Positions 1-10,316 are shown, counted from the first letter of the stretch. The stretch is 64,000 nucleotides of DNA from Algoriphagus sp. AK58 (GCF_014324365.1 NZ_QEIG01000006.1:1-64000); one strand, 5' to 3'. Program-made: numbers and translations. Notes: a model not told the origin generated them from the letters alone.

Positions 1-2990
1 TGGAAGTGGCCGGATTAGGACTGGCGCAAGCTGCGGAAGAAGTCACGACTACGCTGACCTGATCACCATTGACCAAAGAAGCATTGATATAGGTAGGGCT
101 GTTGGTACCCACATTGTTTCCGTTCAGTTTCCACTGGTAGACCGGCGCATTTCCTCCGTTGACCGGAGTGGCGGTAAAGGTGACGCTGGTTCCGGCACAG
201 ATTTCATTGCCCGGATTGGCTACGATGCTGACCGAAGGAATTACCGTTTCTGTCACACTCATGGTCACCGTATTCGAAGTAGCCGGATTAGGATTGGCGC
301 AAGCTGCGGAAGAAGTCATGACCACAGATACCTGATCGCCATTTTTCAAAGTGGAATTGGTGTAGAAGCGGCTATTGCTGCCAACGTTAGTCCCGTTTAA
401 TTTCCACTGGTAAACAGGACTCGCTCCACCATTGACAGGAGTAGCTGTAAAAGTTACGCTCCTTCCTTCGCAAATGGCAGTACCAATGTTGGATACTATA
501 GTTACTGAAGGTACAACCGGGTTGGAAACTGACATGGTTACCGTATTCGAAGTAACTGGGAATACAGAAGTAGTGCAAGTAGAAGAAGTAGTCATCTCTA
601 CCCTGACTTGATCTCCATTGGCTAAATTCGAATTGGTATAAGTAGGGCTGTTGGTTCCTACATTTACCCCATTCAATTTCCATTGATATGCCGGAGTAGG
701 ACCGCCATTTACAGGAGTGGCAGTAAAGGTTACCGAAGTTCCTGGACACACGGCATTTCCTGGATTTGCAACTATAGAAACAGAAGGTGCCACCCGATTG
801 GTTACTGTCATGGTGATGATATTTGAAAATGCAGTATCGGGACCAAAAAATGAGCATCCTGCATTTGACATGAAAACCTCTATCCGATCCCCGTTTTGCA
901 AAGAAGGACTTGAATAGAATCGGCTATTGGTTCCTACATTAACACCATTAAGTTTCCATTGATAAACAGGGTTATCTCCTCCAAAGGAAGGGGTAGCCGT
1001 AAAGGTTACCAAGGTTCCTGAGCAAATGGAATTTCCAGGATTTGCCTCAATGCGTACTCTAGGGGTGTCATCCTCAGAAAATGATGGGAGGTTCATTATT
1101 ATTTCATTGGAGGTTGCCGTCGAAGGCGAGGCACATGCGGCACTGGAAGTCATTACCAAGCTAATTCGTTCTCCGTCACGTAATGTTGAGGTGCTGTAGA
1201 GTGGACTGTTGGTTCCAACATTAGCTCCATTCCGTTTCCACTGGTATACAGGTGAGATCCCTCCATTGACAGGTGATGCTCTAAAAGTCACATTCGTACC
1301 TTCGCATATATCACTTCCCTGGTCTGAAGTGATGGTTACAGATGGTGTTACACTTGGTGTGACTGTCATGGTAAGGATATTGGAACTTGCTGATGAGGTA
1401 GTCACACAAGAAGCCGACGAGGTCATGACCACATTTACCTGATCTCCATTCTGAAGAGTCGAACTTGAATAAAATCGGCTATTGGTGCCAACATTAACCC
1501 CATTCAATTTCCATTGGTACACAGGATTTGCCCCGCCGTTAATTGGGCTAGCTGTAAAATTCACTCCCGTACCGGGGCAGATGGCACTTCCTGCACTTGA
1601 AGTGATGGAAACGGATGGGGTGACAGCGGTGGTGACAAGTATAGTCACCACATTGGAATTAGTAATTGGCGAAGTGACACAAGCAGCTGAAGAAGTCATG
1701 ACTACTTGTATTACATCATTGGTTTTCAGGGTAGCATTTGTGAAAGTCGGACTGTTGTCGCCCACGTTGACTCCATTCAATTTCCATTGATAAGAAGGTG
1801 TATCCCCCCCGTTAACTGGCGTTGCGGTGAAGGTCACTGGCGTGCCAGAGCAAATAGTGTTGCCCGGATTTGCCGCAATACTTACCGAAGGAACCAAAGT
1901 GCTGGTCACGGTCATCGTAACCGTGTTTGAAGTAACCGGATTAGGACTTGCGCAAGCTGAAGAAGAAGTCATGACCACACTGACCTGATCTCCATTAGCC
2001 AAAGCCACATTGTTATAAGTCGGGCTGTTGGTGCCCACATTGTTTCCGTTCAACTTCCACTGGTAGATTGGGGCATCCCCTCCGTTGACCGGAGTGGCGG
2101 TGAAGGTTACGGAAGTTCCTTCACATACAGTAGTTCCTGGATTGGCTGCGATACTTACCGAAGGAATCAAAGTGCTGGTCACAGTCATAGTCACGGTGTT
2201 TGAGGTGGCCGAGGTTGGACTTGCGCAAGTAGCGGAAGAAGTCATCACGACAGATACCTCATCTCCATTAGCCAAGGCCGGATTGGTGTAGGTTGGGCTG
2301 TTGGTTCCCACATTGTTTCCGTTCAACTTCCACTGATAGACTGGCGCATCCCCTCCGTTGACCGGAGTGGCGGTGAAGGTTACGCTGGTTCCGGTACAGA
2401 TTTCATTGCCCGGATTAGCCACTATGCTTACTGAAGGAACCAAGGTATTGGTCACACTCATTGTCACCGTATTAGAAGTAGCTGAGCTTGGACTAGCGCA
2501 GGCATCGGAAGAAGTTATCAACACAGATACCTGATCCCCATTGGCCAAAGCCGCATTGGTATAAGTAGCTGAGTTGGTTCCCACGTTGTTACCGTTCAAC
2601 TTCCACTGGTAGATTGGGGCATCCCCTCCGTTGACCGAAGTGGCGGTGAAGGTCACCGAAGTTCCTTCACAGATTTCATTGCCAGGGTTTGCAGCGATGC
2701 TGACTTCAGGAGCAATCGTATCAGTCACAGTCATGGTCACCGTATTCGAACTAGCCTCAGTCGGAACGGCACAGGAAGCCGAGGAAGTCATCACTACAGT
2801 CACCTGATCTCCATTAACCAAAGTTGCATTGGTATAGGTTGGACTGTTGGTGCCCACATTGTTTCCGTTCAACTTCCACTGATAGATTGGGGCATTACCA
2901 CCGTTGACTGGAGTGGCAATAAAGGTTACCGAAGTTCCTTCACAGACTTCATTTCCTGGATCGGCAGCTATACTGACTTCAGGAACGCAA
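1..2990 (-). repeat. about 11 tandem Ig-like coding repeats, period about 274 nt
   Basis: The segment encoding QWKLNG recurs at about 120, 394, 669, 949, 1228, 1499, 1770, 2046, 2317, 2588 and 2863. Each unit is 271-280 nt (about 91 aa) and the reading frame is kept. Copies around 1800-2990 and 1-430 are closest to each other; those at 900-1700 are more diverged. The array is cut by the left edge, so the total number is unknown. Confidence 0.85.
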
Positions 2991-5900
2991 GGGGCTGCTA
3001 ATTCAAACTCATCTGCTCCAATGTCCGGAGTTGTGGCATTTCGTGCTTCACCTTGGAAGTCTTTGGTTACCGTAGGAATAGCTATTCCTTTATCAGAAAT
3101 TCTGGAGGCTTCTCCTATATTTTCGACTTTGATTAAGAGGTCAGCAACCGATTTATCGGTGAAGAGATTATCAGAAATCGTAGTAATGCCACTTTCTGCC
3201 TCTCTACTCTCAGAATCTTGTGAGGTGATGGATTTCCAGGAGTCCAACGTTTGTGCTGCCCCGCCTATTTCTGCCAAAGAAGCAGCTGCTGGGCTTACCA
3301 AATAGTTGTTGGTGCCAGTGTAGCCGTTGGCGCTGGTTTCCAGACCCAAACTGAATGCAGTTCCGCTTCCTTGTGTGGCATTGTAAAGGATGTTGTTTTT
3401 TACATCTGCGATGGCAACGGCTTTTTTGAAAAGGGCATAGCTGGACGTAGTTGAATTTCCTTCTATCAATACAGAATTGTGGTAGATCTTACTATTAACT
3501 ACCCCATCTCCCAACTCGATTCCTTGAATTTTCACAGGAGAGGTAGTATTTAGAGCAATTTTATTATTCTGAATCCTTCCGATCGAACTATCGTCGGTCC
3601 GGGTTTGGATATAGATACCGGTAATTTTTCCATTAGGGGATGTGGCGGCATTCGTTAAGTCGAATACCTTATTTCGCTCTACCAATAGATTGTTTCCAAA
3701 CAAGGAAATACCAAAGGCGGTCAATGCAAGGTTGGCTGTGGAGGTGGAAGCGATTTCCTTGATCGTGTTGTCCCGGATGATAGCTAACCCATTCGTCCCT
3801 GAGTTTACTGCCCCATAAGATAGGCCCATACTAGTACCTACATTATTTGAAGTGACAAACTCAGTAGCCGAAGAAATCTTTTCGATCAGGTTTTCGGCGA
3901 CTACCAAACTGTCTCCAATTGTAATGTCATGAGCAATGGCAATACCTCTTGAAATTCCAGAAGAACCCGTAGCAAGGTTGGTCATCGAACGGACTGTATT
4001 CCCGGAAATACTTCCTTTCATTCGATTGACATCAGGGGACAGGTTTTGTACCCGGATGCCTGTCAGGTTCAGATTGGTGCCGGAAACCCCTATCAAATCA
4101 GTAAGGTGATTTCCGCTGACTTGTAGAGTCTGACTTAGGTTATTTACAGGTCCATTAGAATTATAGAAAATCCCCGCCAATCCTCCACCCGTACCGGAAA
4201 CTCTGATTTTCTGAATCTTATTGTTGGTTATGGAGACATTTGGTGTAGCGGAGGACGTATTGTTGAAATATGTGATCGCCAACAAATCCACCCGGTTTGT
4301 GACAGTGATGTTTTGGACGGTATTTTTATCCAAAACCGACACAGGATTCAGATTTGAATTTTGGGCAATTAATCCTCTGAATAAGAAGCTTCCTGAAGTA
4401 TTGGAAGTAATGCTGATACTTCCTTCCAAATCGGATCCAATCTTGTTGTTTCTAAGGGTTAGTGATGGATGATTTCCACTCACGCTAAATACGCTTATTC
4501 CAGGAGCAACCGAACTTCCTGCAATAGGATTGGTGGTGATCGTGAGTCCACCTACGAAATTATTGGCAATGTCAGTAGCTACTGCTGTCTGTATTAAATG
4601 TGCGTTACTGGTGAGTCCTCCTGTCGATCCCGGTCTCATAGTCAGTAAGATCGAATTATTCACCAGGGAATCACCCACCATATTTTGGTTATACTCCTGA
4701 ACATTTCCGGATAAAGACCAAATACCAATGAAAGGGCTTAAGGCAGATGTGGTCGGATTGGCAATATCCAAGGAAAGATTTTTGACCACGTTTCCTGTGA
4801 TTCGACTTGTTGCGCTGGTGTTGTCTTCCAAAAGAATTCCCACAAAACGTTGACTGTTTGCTGCGGAAGAAATCACCATTTTTCCTCCCTTGGCTTCAGG
4901 TTCTGTACCTCCCACAAAGTTGTTTCTAATCACGACTCCTGCCCCTAGGCCGTCAGGTGCATTTGATGCCCGGATTCCGAAATAATTGGAGCCATTGGTG
5001 GAGTTGGTGAAGGTTGAGGTATTATAGATGGAATTGCCCTCAATAGTGAGATTGTTCACATTGAACCTTGAATAAATTCCATGGTTAAGGTTAGTGGAAT
5101 TGTTTACAAATGCATTTTCAATTCGGTTATTGGTGATAAGCGTATTGTTGATTCGCCCAGTGCCAGATGGGTTAAAAGAAGACACCACTATACCATTGAT
5201 TACTCCACTGCTTGAAGCTGGCCGGATCAGGTTGTTGTCTATGGTGTTATTTTCCGCCAGTTCAGTACTGTTAATATTCAATGCGACTACAGCAGTTGCC
5301 ACGGTGTTCCCAACACCACTTCCTTCCAGCGTAGATCTTCTGATGGTATTAGTATTGGCTGAACCAAATATCCGGATGGCATTAGCCTCTGACCCGGTAT
5401 TGATATTTCGAATGGTTAAACGGTTGTTTCCATCAAAACCCAATCCGTCGATCGTCACATTATCCGCTCCATTTAGCAACACGAGCGGAGTGCTTAGATT
5501 GCCGGATACAGTTCGGTTTCCTTCAGGTACCACAAGTACTGTATAACCGGTTTGATTTAAAACCACCTGACTGGTTTCTGATGTGTTACCCAAAATGGTA
5601 GCGGTCACGTTACCGCTTCCTCCCTGAGAATTGATAAAGGCAAATGCAGATCCAAGAGTGGTAAAGTTTCCAGTCAGTGCACCAGACAGCACCACATTGA
5701 CCACAGGCTGGTCTTTTCTCAAGATGACATTGTTGGTGTTGTAAACCAAAGAATAGTTCGGGGGCAGATTAGTGGTCGCAAAGGTTCCTGTGATGGATCC
5801 ACTCGAAAGAGTCACGATTACATAATCTCCATTAGGCACCGTGCCTGTTTCTGCCACAGTCAAAGTACCTGCCAGGGTAAGATTGCCTTCCCGCTGCACC

Positions 5901-8002
5901 TGATCGTGGCCATTGGCTAGACCGGCACCGGCGTTTCCTGTGATTTCAATCTCAAGTGTACTTGATGCAGAAAGAGGTTGTGTTCCATTCAAGACCAAAA
6001 TTCCGGGCGATAATCCAGGATTAATCTTACCGGTATTGGTGAAAGTGGAACTGATTTGTAAGGTTCCAATTCCTTTGATCAAACCGCTATTTGAGGAGGG
6101 AATTCCAAAAGTAAATGTTCCGGTACTTGACTTTATTACTGTCCCGGTGCTGCCGTTGATAAAGCCCGGACCAGAGCCCTGAAACCCGAAATATGTAGCA
6201 GTATTGGTAATGTTCAATGTCCCATTATTGGTAAATGCTCCGTTAGCCCCAAATCCCAATGAACCACTTGTAAGATTGGTTGTGCCATTATTGGTCAGTG
6301 AAGAACTCAACACCGCATAAGAGCCACCAATGTTCAGAGTTCCTGTTTCGGAAATGGTCGTGGGGACTACGTAACCATGATTTCCAAACCCTGAATTCCA
6401 ATTCATGACTCCGTTGACAGTTAGCGAACCGGAACCAGTTAAAAGCCCGATGGTAAAATCCAATCCGACAGTGGAAGGTAGATTGACAGCAGTGTTGAAT
6501 GAGGTGGTTCCTCCTGAGAACTGAAGGATTCCTGTTCCACTAATGGATGTGCCCGAATTGAATTGGATAGTGGGCCCTGAGTTTCGGAAAACTGCATTAT
6601 TGCTTAAGGCAATACTTCCTGTATTTTCAAAGGTTCCTCCGCCGCTCACAATCCAGGTGCCTGCATTGATATTGATCGTTCCGGCATTGGAAAAACTGTT
6701 GATACCCACTGTGAAAATTTCGCTGCTGGATTTGTTAATGACTCCCGTAGGGCTGTTGATAAAGCCTGGAGCTGTTCCCTGAAATCCAAAATCTGTGGCG
6801 GTATTGGTGATGTTAAATGTAGCATTGTTGGTAAATGCCCCATTGGCCCCAAATCCCAATGCTCCGCTTGAAAGATTGGTTGTTCCATTATTGGTTAGTG
6901 AAGAACTCAGCACCGCATAAGATCCACCAATGTTGAGTGTTCCGGTTTGGGTAATGGTTGTGGAGACTACATAACCATGATTGCCAAATCCTGAATTCCA
7001 ATTCATAATTCCATTAACTGACAGGGAGCCTGTTCCATTTATAGTTCCCAAGGAAAAATCCAATCCGACAGTGGAGGGTAGATTGACAGCAGAGTTGAAG
7101 GAAGTGGTTCCCCCTGCGATCTGAACGGTTCCTGTTCCGCTGATGGATGTGCCCGAATTGAACTGGATCGTAGAGCCTGAATTTCGGAAAACCGCATTGT
7201 TGCTGAGTCCGATACTCCCGGAGTTGGTAAAGGTTGTTCCTCCGCCATTTTGCCAAGTACCCGTTTGAATAGTTAGAGTACCCTCATTTGTAAAATTGGT
7301 ACCTAAAAGAAAACTACCGGAGTTGGTTTTTGTCACTGTCCCTGTGCTGGAGTTGGTAAACCCGGGAGCAACTTCTTGATATCCAAAGTCAGTGGCAGTA
7401 TTGGTAATGTTAAAAGTCGCATTATTTATAAATGCCCCGTTGGTGCTAAATCCCAAAGCCCCGCTTGACAGGTTGGTCGTACCGTTATTGATAAGTGATC
7501 CGCTAAGGACAGCGTAGGATCCCCCAATGTTTAGCGTTCCTGATGCCGATATGGTAGCTGGTGCTAAAAATCCATTTTGACCAAATGAGGAACTCCAAAT
7601 CATGGTACCGTTCACCAATAAGGTTCCAGTGCCACTGATAGTACCAGCAAAGAAGTTTAGGTTACCATTCACTATCACGTCATGATCTGCAGCGCCATTA
7701 TTAATTGCAAATCCACCGTTTATGCTAAGTGTTGCACCTGACTCGACTAGGACCTCATCGATTGTACTATTCAAATTGTAATTGACTGAGTGTGGACTTC
7801 TAATAGTGATTTGACCATCTGTGCTGACTGGAGCAGTAATGGCTGCCACCCAATCGGTACCATCAAATCGTTGCCAAGTGGAGGCTGTGGCCCAGTTGCC
7901 TGAGGCTACTGATCGGTAGTCGTTGAGCCCTTGTGCAAGAAGCTTTGATCCCATCAGGGATAAAATGAAAAATATCAGTCCGGCGAATGTTAGCTTGCCC
8001 AT
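1..8002 (-). CDS. giant secreted repeat adhesin (3'-truncated by window edge)
   Basis: The frame opens at ATG 8002 and stays open to base 1 (2,667 codons seen; the C-terminus is outside the window). It starts with a signal peptide (MGKLTFAGLIFFILSLMGSK, cleavage after LLAQ). Residues about 30-800 are Gly/Thr/Asn-rich solenoid sequence full of TNNGTxNI / SGTGTL motifs, including a 600-nt internal repeat. Residues about 800-1665 are Asn-rich 'GNxI..ITNN' rungs typical of a right-handed parallel beta-helix (pectin-lyase fold), ending in GADEF near base 3011, a motif often closing such regions in Bacteroidota surface proteins. From there to the edge lie at least 11 Ig/PKD-like repeats of about 91 aa, each with a QWKLNG core. 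Known relatives are exported adhesins, often type IX secretion substrates; the sorting domain would lie beyond base 1, so that part is inference. It is divergent from the kinase/regulator pair at 8257. Confidence 0.88.
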   Translation of the reverse strand, partial: MGKLTFAGLIFFILSLMGSKLLAQGLNDYRSVASGNWATASTWQRFDGTDWVAAITAPVSTDGQITIRSPHSVNYNLNSTIDEVLVESGATLSINGGFAINNGAADHDVIVNGNLNFFAGTISGTGTLLVNGTMIWSSSFGQNGFLAPATISASGTLNIGGSYAVLSGSLINNGTTNLSSGALGFSTNGAFINNATFNITNTATDFGYQEVAPGFTNSSTGTVTKTNSGSFLLGTNFTNEGTLTIQTGTWQNGGGTTFTNSGSIGLSNNAVFRNSGSTIQFNSGTSISGTGTVQIAGGTTSFNSAVNLPSTVGLDFSLGTINGTGSLSVNGIMNWNSGFGNHGYVVSTTITQTGTLNIGGSYAVLSSSLTNNGTTNLSSGALGFGANGAFTNNATFNITNTATDFGFQGTAPGFINSPTGVINKSSSEIFTVGINSFSNAGTININAGTWIVSGGGTFENTGSIALSNNAVFRNSGPTIQFNSGTSISGTGILQFSGGTTSFNTAVNLPSTVGLDFTIGLLTGSGSLTVNGVMNWNSGFGNHGYVVPTTISETGTLNIGGSYAVLSSSLTNNGTTNLTSGSLGFGANGAFTNNGTLNITNTATYFGFQGSGPGFINGSTGTVIKSSTGTFTFGIPSSNSGLIKGIGTLQISSTFTNTGKINPGLSPGILVLNGTQPLSASSTLEIEITGNAGAGLANGHDQVQREGNLTLAGTLTVAETGTVPNGDYVIVTLSSGSITGTFATTNLPPNYSLVYNTNNVILRKDQPVVNVVLSGALTGNFTTLGSAFAFINSQGGSGNVTATILGNTSETSQVVLNQTGYTVLVVPEGNRTVSGNLSTPLVLLNGADNVTIDGLGFDGNNRLTIRNINTGSEANAIRIFGSANTNTIRRSTLEGSGVGNTVATAVVALNINSTELAENNTIDNNLIRPASSSGVINGIVVSSFNPSGTGRINNTLITNNRIENAFVNNSTNLNHGIYSRFNVNNLTIEGNSIYNTSTFTNSTNGSNYFGIRASNAPDGLGAGVVIRNNFVGGTEPEAKGGKMVISSAANSQRFVGILLEDNTSATSRITGNVVKNLSLDIANPTTSALSPFIGIWSLSGNVQEYNQNMVGDSLVNNSILLTMRPGSTGGLTSNAHLIQTAVATDIANNFVGGLTITTNPIAGSSVAPGISVFSVSGNHPSLTLRNNKIGSDLEGSISITSNTSGSFLFRGLIAQNSNLNPVSVLDKNTVQNITVTNRVDLLAITYFNNTSSATPNVSITNNKIQKIRVSGTGGGLAGIFYNSNGPVNNLSQTLQVSGNHLTDLIGVSGTNLNLTGIRVQNLSPDVNRMKGSISGNTVRSMTNLATGSSGISRGIAIAHDITIGDSLVVAENLIEKISSATEFVTSNNVGTSMGLSYGAVNSGTNGLAIIRDNTIKEIASTSTANLALTAFGISLFGNNLLVERNKVFDLTNAATSPNGKITGIYIQTRTDDSSIGRIQNNKIALNTTSPVKIQGIELGDGVVNSKIYHNSVLIEGNSTTSSYALFKKAVAIADVKNNILYNATQGSGTAFSLGLETSANGYTGTNNYLVSPAAASLAEIGGAAQTLDSWKSITSQDSESREAESGITTISDNLFTDKSVADLLIKVENIGEASRISDKGIAIPTVTKDFQGEARNATTPDIGADEFELAAPCVPEVSIAADPGNEVCEGTSVTFIATPVNGGNAPIYQWKLNGNNVGTNSPTYTNATLVNGDQVTVVMTSSASCAVPTEASSNTVTMTVTDTIAPEVSIAANPGNEICEGTSVTFTATSVNGGDAPIYQWKLNGNNVGTNSATYTNAALANGDQVSVLITSSDACASPSSATSNTVTMSVTNTLVPSVSIVANPGNEICTGTSVTFTATPVNGGDAPVYQWKLNGNNVGTNSPTYTNPALANGDEVSVVMTSSATCASPTSATSNTVTMTVTSTLIPSVSIAANPGTTVCEGTSVTFTATPVNGGDAPIYQWKLNGNNVGTNSPTYNNVALANGDQVSVVMTSSSACASPNPVTSNTVTMTVTSTLVPSVSIAANPGNTICSGTPVTFTATPVNGGDTPSYQWKLNGVNVGDNSPTFTNATLKTNDVIQVVMTSSAACVTSPITNSNVVTILVTTAVTPSVSITSSAGSAICPGTGVNFTASPINGGANPVYQWKLNGVNVGTNSRFYSSSTLQNGDQVNVVMTSSASCVTTSSASSNILTMTVTPSVTPSVTITSDQGSDICEGTNVTFRASPVNGGISPVYQWKRNGANVGTNSPLYSTSTLRDGERISLVMTSSAACASPSTATSNEIIMNLPSFSEDDTPRVRIEANPGNSICSGTLVTFTATPSFGGDNPVYQWKLNGVNVGTNSRFYSSPSLQNGDRIEVFMSNAGCSFFGPDTAFSNIITMTVTNRVAPSVSIVANPGNAVCPGTSVTFTATPVNGGPTPAYQWKLNGVNVGTNSPTYTNSNLANGDQVRVEMTTSSTCTTSVFPVTSNTVTMSVSNPVVPSVTIVSNIGTAICEGRSVTFTATPVNGGASPVYQWKLNGTNVGSNSRFYTNSTLKNGDQVSVVMTSSAACANPNPATSNTVTMSVTETVIPSVSIVANPGNEICAGTSVTFTATPVNGGNAPVYQWKLNGNNVGTNSPTYINASLVNGDQVSVVVTSSAACASPNPATS
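6185..7560 (-). repeat. 600-nt (200-aa) tandem repeat inside the adhesin solenoid
   Basis: Blocks at about 6294, 6894 and 7494 are near copies at a 600-nt spacing. For example, 'ttggtcagtgaagaactca' at about 6291 matches 'ttggttagtgaagaactca' at 6891, and a more diverged copy lies near 7490. The first two copies are the closest. The period is a multiple of three, so each unit encodes 200 residues of solenoid. Confidence 0.75.
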
Positions 8003-8056
8003 GCTTGTAAGGTTTTGAGGAGTTGAAATCACCCCTAAAACTAGAGGACAGGCCAG

Positions 8057-8091
8057 CCCTTGACAATCCCTTAATCCAGTGGTTGTCAGGG
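8057..8091. promoter_or_regulatory. imperfect inverted repeat in adhesin 5' region
   Basis: TGACAA (8061-8066) and TTGTCA (8083-8088), extended by CCCT/AGGG with small bulges, can form a hairpin in the likely leader of the adhesin mRNA, or an operator. Function is unknown. Confidence 0.3.
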
Positions 8092-8099
8092 ATAAAAAA

Positions 8100-8115
8100 T
8101 ACCTGAATTCAGGTA
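8100..8115. promoter_or_regulatory. 16-bp perfect palindrome between adhesin and NarL-type pair
   Basis: TACCTGAATTCAGGTA is a perfect inverted repeat in the 254-bp divergent spacer. It lies 98 bp upstream of the adhesin start and 142 bp upstream of the kinase start. Two TACCTGA heptamers in inverted orientation separated by AT give the 7-2-7 geometry known for NarL-family sites. A role as operator is inferred. Confidence 0.4.
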
Positions 8116-8256
8116 GTGGAGTTCAGGATTAATTTGATTTTCTTGGTAGAACAGTTAGCCTGAACAGTCTGGTTTTTTATACCAAAATCACTGCCTCAGG
8201 GACCCATTGCTTAGGATAACTTTTACCTTAATTAAACTTTTAACCCTGTCAAACGA

Positions 8257-10275
8257 ATGAGACAAAAGATCGGCTTTTTGGTGTTATTGATTAGTTTTCT
8301 TTCGGTTTTTCAGGTGTATGGGCAGCGATTCAAAGAGGACAGTGTCCGTAAGGTCATAGACACTGCCAAGGAAGATACACTCAGGGTAGCTGCCATGCTG
8401 GATTATGCCAATTACCTGATCCGGCATAAAAATGAAGTGCCAGAGGGCTTGGAAGTTTTGCAACAAGCCTATGACCTGGCAAAGTCCAAACGTCTACTGA
8501 AAGAACTTACCCGCTATCATTTGATCCTGAGCAATCACCTGTATCTACAAAACGACTGGGCAGGTGCCATTGAAAATCTCAACCGAATGCAGGTAGTGGC
8601 TCAGGAAATCCCCGATCTGGACGCAAGGGGAGATGCGATCATGAGGTCCACCAACAATCTGGCCGGTATTCACTATTTCAACGGGGACTTTTTGGGCGCT
8701 TTGGAATATTACCTGAAAGGCCTTGAACTGGTGGACCAGCTACCACACAACGCAAACAGCAAATCCACATTGTATGTAAACATTGCGAGTGTCTATCGGC
8801 AGCTTAAGCTCCATGACAAAGCTTATGAATACATCCAACGAATTACTCCCATGTTGAGTGAGATGAGCGATGTGCTTAAAGTGCCGTATTACTACGAATT
8901 GTTTCAAAGCCAACTGAACACAGGAAGAGGAGAAGAGGCTCGTCAAACCTTGGAGGTGGTTGAAAATGGCTTTCAAACCTTCAACCTCAACGAAGGGCAG
9001 ATGCAGGATTTACGCATACAGTTTCACGAGCAATCCGGTTTGTACGAAATGACGGTGACTCAAGATTACCGAAAGGCCTTGGCTCAATTTCAGTTTCATC
9101 TGAAGTCCTCTCTTGATGCCGAGTCGGATTATTCTGTGGTGGAGGCAAAATATAATATCGGAACTGCCTTGGATTCCCTTCACCTTTACGACCAAGCCAT
9201 TCCTGTTTTGAAACAGGCTTTTGAACAGGGAAGGGCCTTGGATATGGAAGAATTTTCCCTGAAGTCGGCCAAGCTTTTAGCGAAAATTTATGCTAAGAGT
9301 CAGCGGGAAAAAGAGGGGCTTTATTTCGCACAAGTGGCCATTCATCTCAGTGACAGTATTCTGTCCGCTGAAAAATTGAAAGAGCTAAACTTTCTGGAAG
9401 CAAAGTACCAGACCCAAAAGAAAGAAGAAGAAATCTCCAAATTGAATGAATTGAATGCGGCAAGAGAACTTGAAGTCCAACAGCGGAATAGGATGTTGCT
9501 TGGGCTGAGCATTGGAGGTTCCTTACTTTTGTTGGTATTGGGACTTCTGTACCGCAACGCCAAGCAACGACAAATCATCGCCGAAAAAGACCAAAAGCTC
9601 CAGGTGGAACAGATTAAATTTTTGGAACATCAACAGCAAGTCGTCTCCCTCCAGTCCATGGTCAATGGACAGGAAACGGAACGCACCCGCATCGCCAAGG
9701 ACCTCCATGATGGACTGGGAGGGCTTTTTTCCACGATCAAAATGCACTTCAGTACCCTGCAGCACGAGCAGCCTAGCCTTAAAACAGAGCCTCTATTCGC
9801 TAAAAGTTATGAAATGGTCAATACCGCATCCGAAGAGGTAAGGCGAATCGCCCACAACATGATGCCTGAAGTACTGATCAAGTTGGGCTTGGTGCAGGCC
9901 ATTCAAGATCTCTGTCACAGCATCAGTGCTGGTAAGCTTCTGCAAGTTTCCTTGCAGGCTTACGGGATGGACACCCGTCTGAGTTCATCCACGGAAGTGA
10001 TGCTGTTCCGGATCATTCAGGAATTGCTGAACAACATCATCAAGCATTCCGGGGCCACCCAGGCCATTATCCAATTCAACCGGGAAGGCAACCGTCTATC
10101 GGTCACCGTGGAGGACAACGGCAAGGGATTCAATACCGCCGAATCGGATGGTGAAATCCACTCTGGCCTGAGTTCGGTGGAGAACCGGGTCAACTACCTC
10201 AACGGGAAAATGTCCATCGATTCCCAAAAAGAGGTGGGGACTACCGTAATGATGGATTTTCTGATTCAGGAATAA
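8257..10275 (+). CDS. TPR-containing NarL-type sensor histidine kinase
   Basis: 672 aa. A signal peptide (residues 1-22, ending VYGQ) is followed by a periplasmic helical TPR region (about 30-380), a short coiled coil, one membrane helix (about 412-431), a second coiled coil, a HisKA_3 dimerisation domain with the H-box KDLHDGLGG (phosphoacceptor His484), and a HATPase_c domain with N-box ELLNN (589-593) and G-box EDNGKGF (619-625). HisKA_3 kinases normally pair with NarL/LuxR regulators, and one follows 41 bp downstream, so the two are probably cotranscribed. The TPR sensor probably binds a periplasmic peptide or protein; the signal is unknown. The gene is divergent from the giant adhesin, which makes that gene a candidate target. 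The ATG start is supported by the signal peptide. Confidence 0.9.
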   Translation: MRQKIGFLVLLISFLSVFQVYGQRFKEDSVRKVIDTAKEDTLRVAAMLDYANYLIRHKNEVPEGLEVLQQAYDLAKSKRLLKELTRYHLILSNHLYLQNDWAGAIENLNRMQVVAQEIPDLDARGDAIMRSTNNLAGIHYFNGDFLGALEYYLKGLELVDQLPHNANSKSTLYVNIASVYRQLKLHDKAYEYIQRITPMLSEMSDVLKVPYYYELFQSQLNTGRGEEARQTLEVVENGFQTFNLNEGQMQDLRIQFHEQSGLYEMTVTQDYRKALAQFQFHLKSSLDAESDYSVVEAKYNIGTALDSLHLYDQAIPVLKQAFEQGRALDMEEFSLKSAKLLAKIYAKSQREKEGLYFAQVAIHLSDSILSAEKLKELNFLEAKYQTQKKEEEISKLNELNAARELEVQQRNRMLLGLSIGGSLLLLVLGLLYRNAKQRQIIAEKDQKLQVEQIKFLEHQQQVVSLQSMVNGQETERTRIAKDLHDGLGGLFSTIKMHFSTLQHEQPSLKTEPLFAKSYEMVNTASEEVRRIAHNMMPEVLIKLGLVQAIQDLCHSISAGKLLQVSLQAYGMDTRLSSSTEVMLFRIIQELLNNIIKHSGATQAIIQFNREGNRLSVTVEDNGKGFNTAESDGEIHSGLSSVENRVNYLNGKMSIDSQKEVGTTVMMDFLIQE

Positions 10276-10316
10276 TGAGAAGGATTTTGTATGTTCAGGT
10301 TTTAGGTTAACTGGTT

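Noticed and set aside
1..2990. Possible CRISPR or satellite array
   Set aside because: The repeats are about 274 nt, in frame, and encode Ig-like domains.
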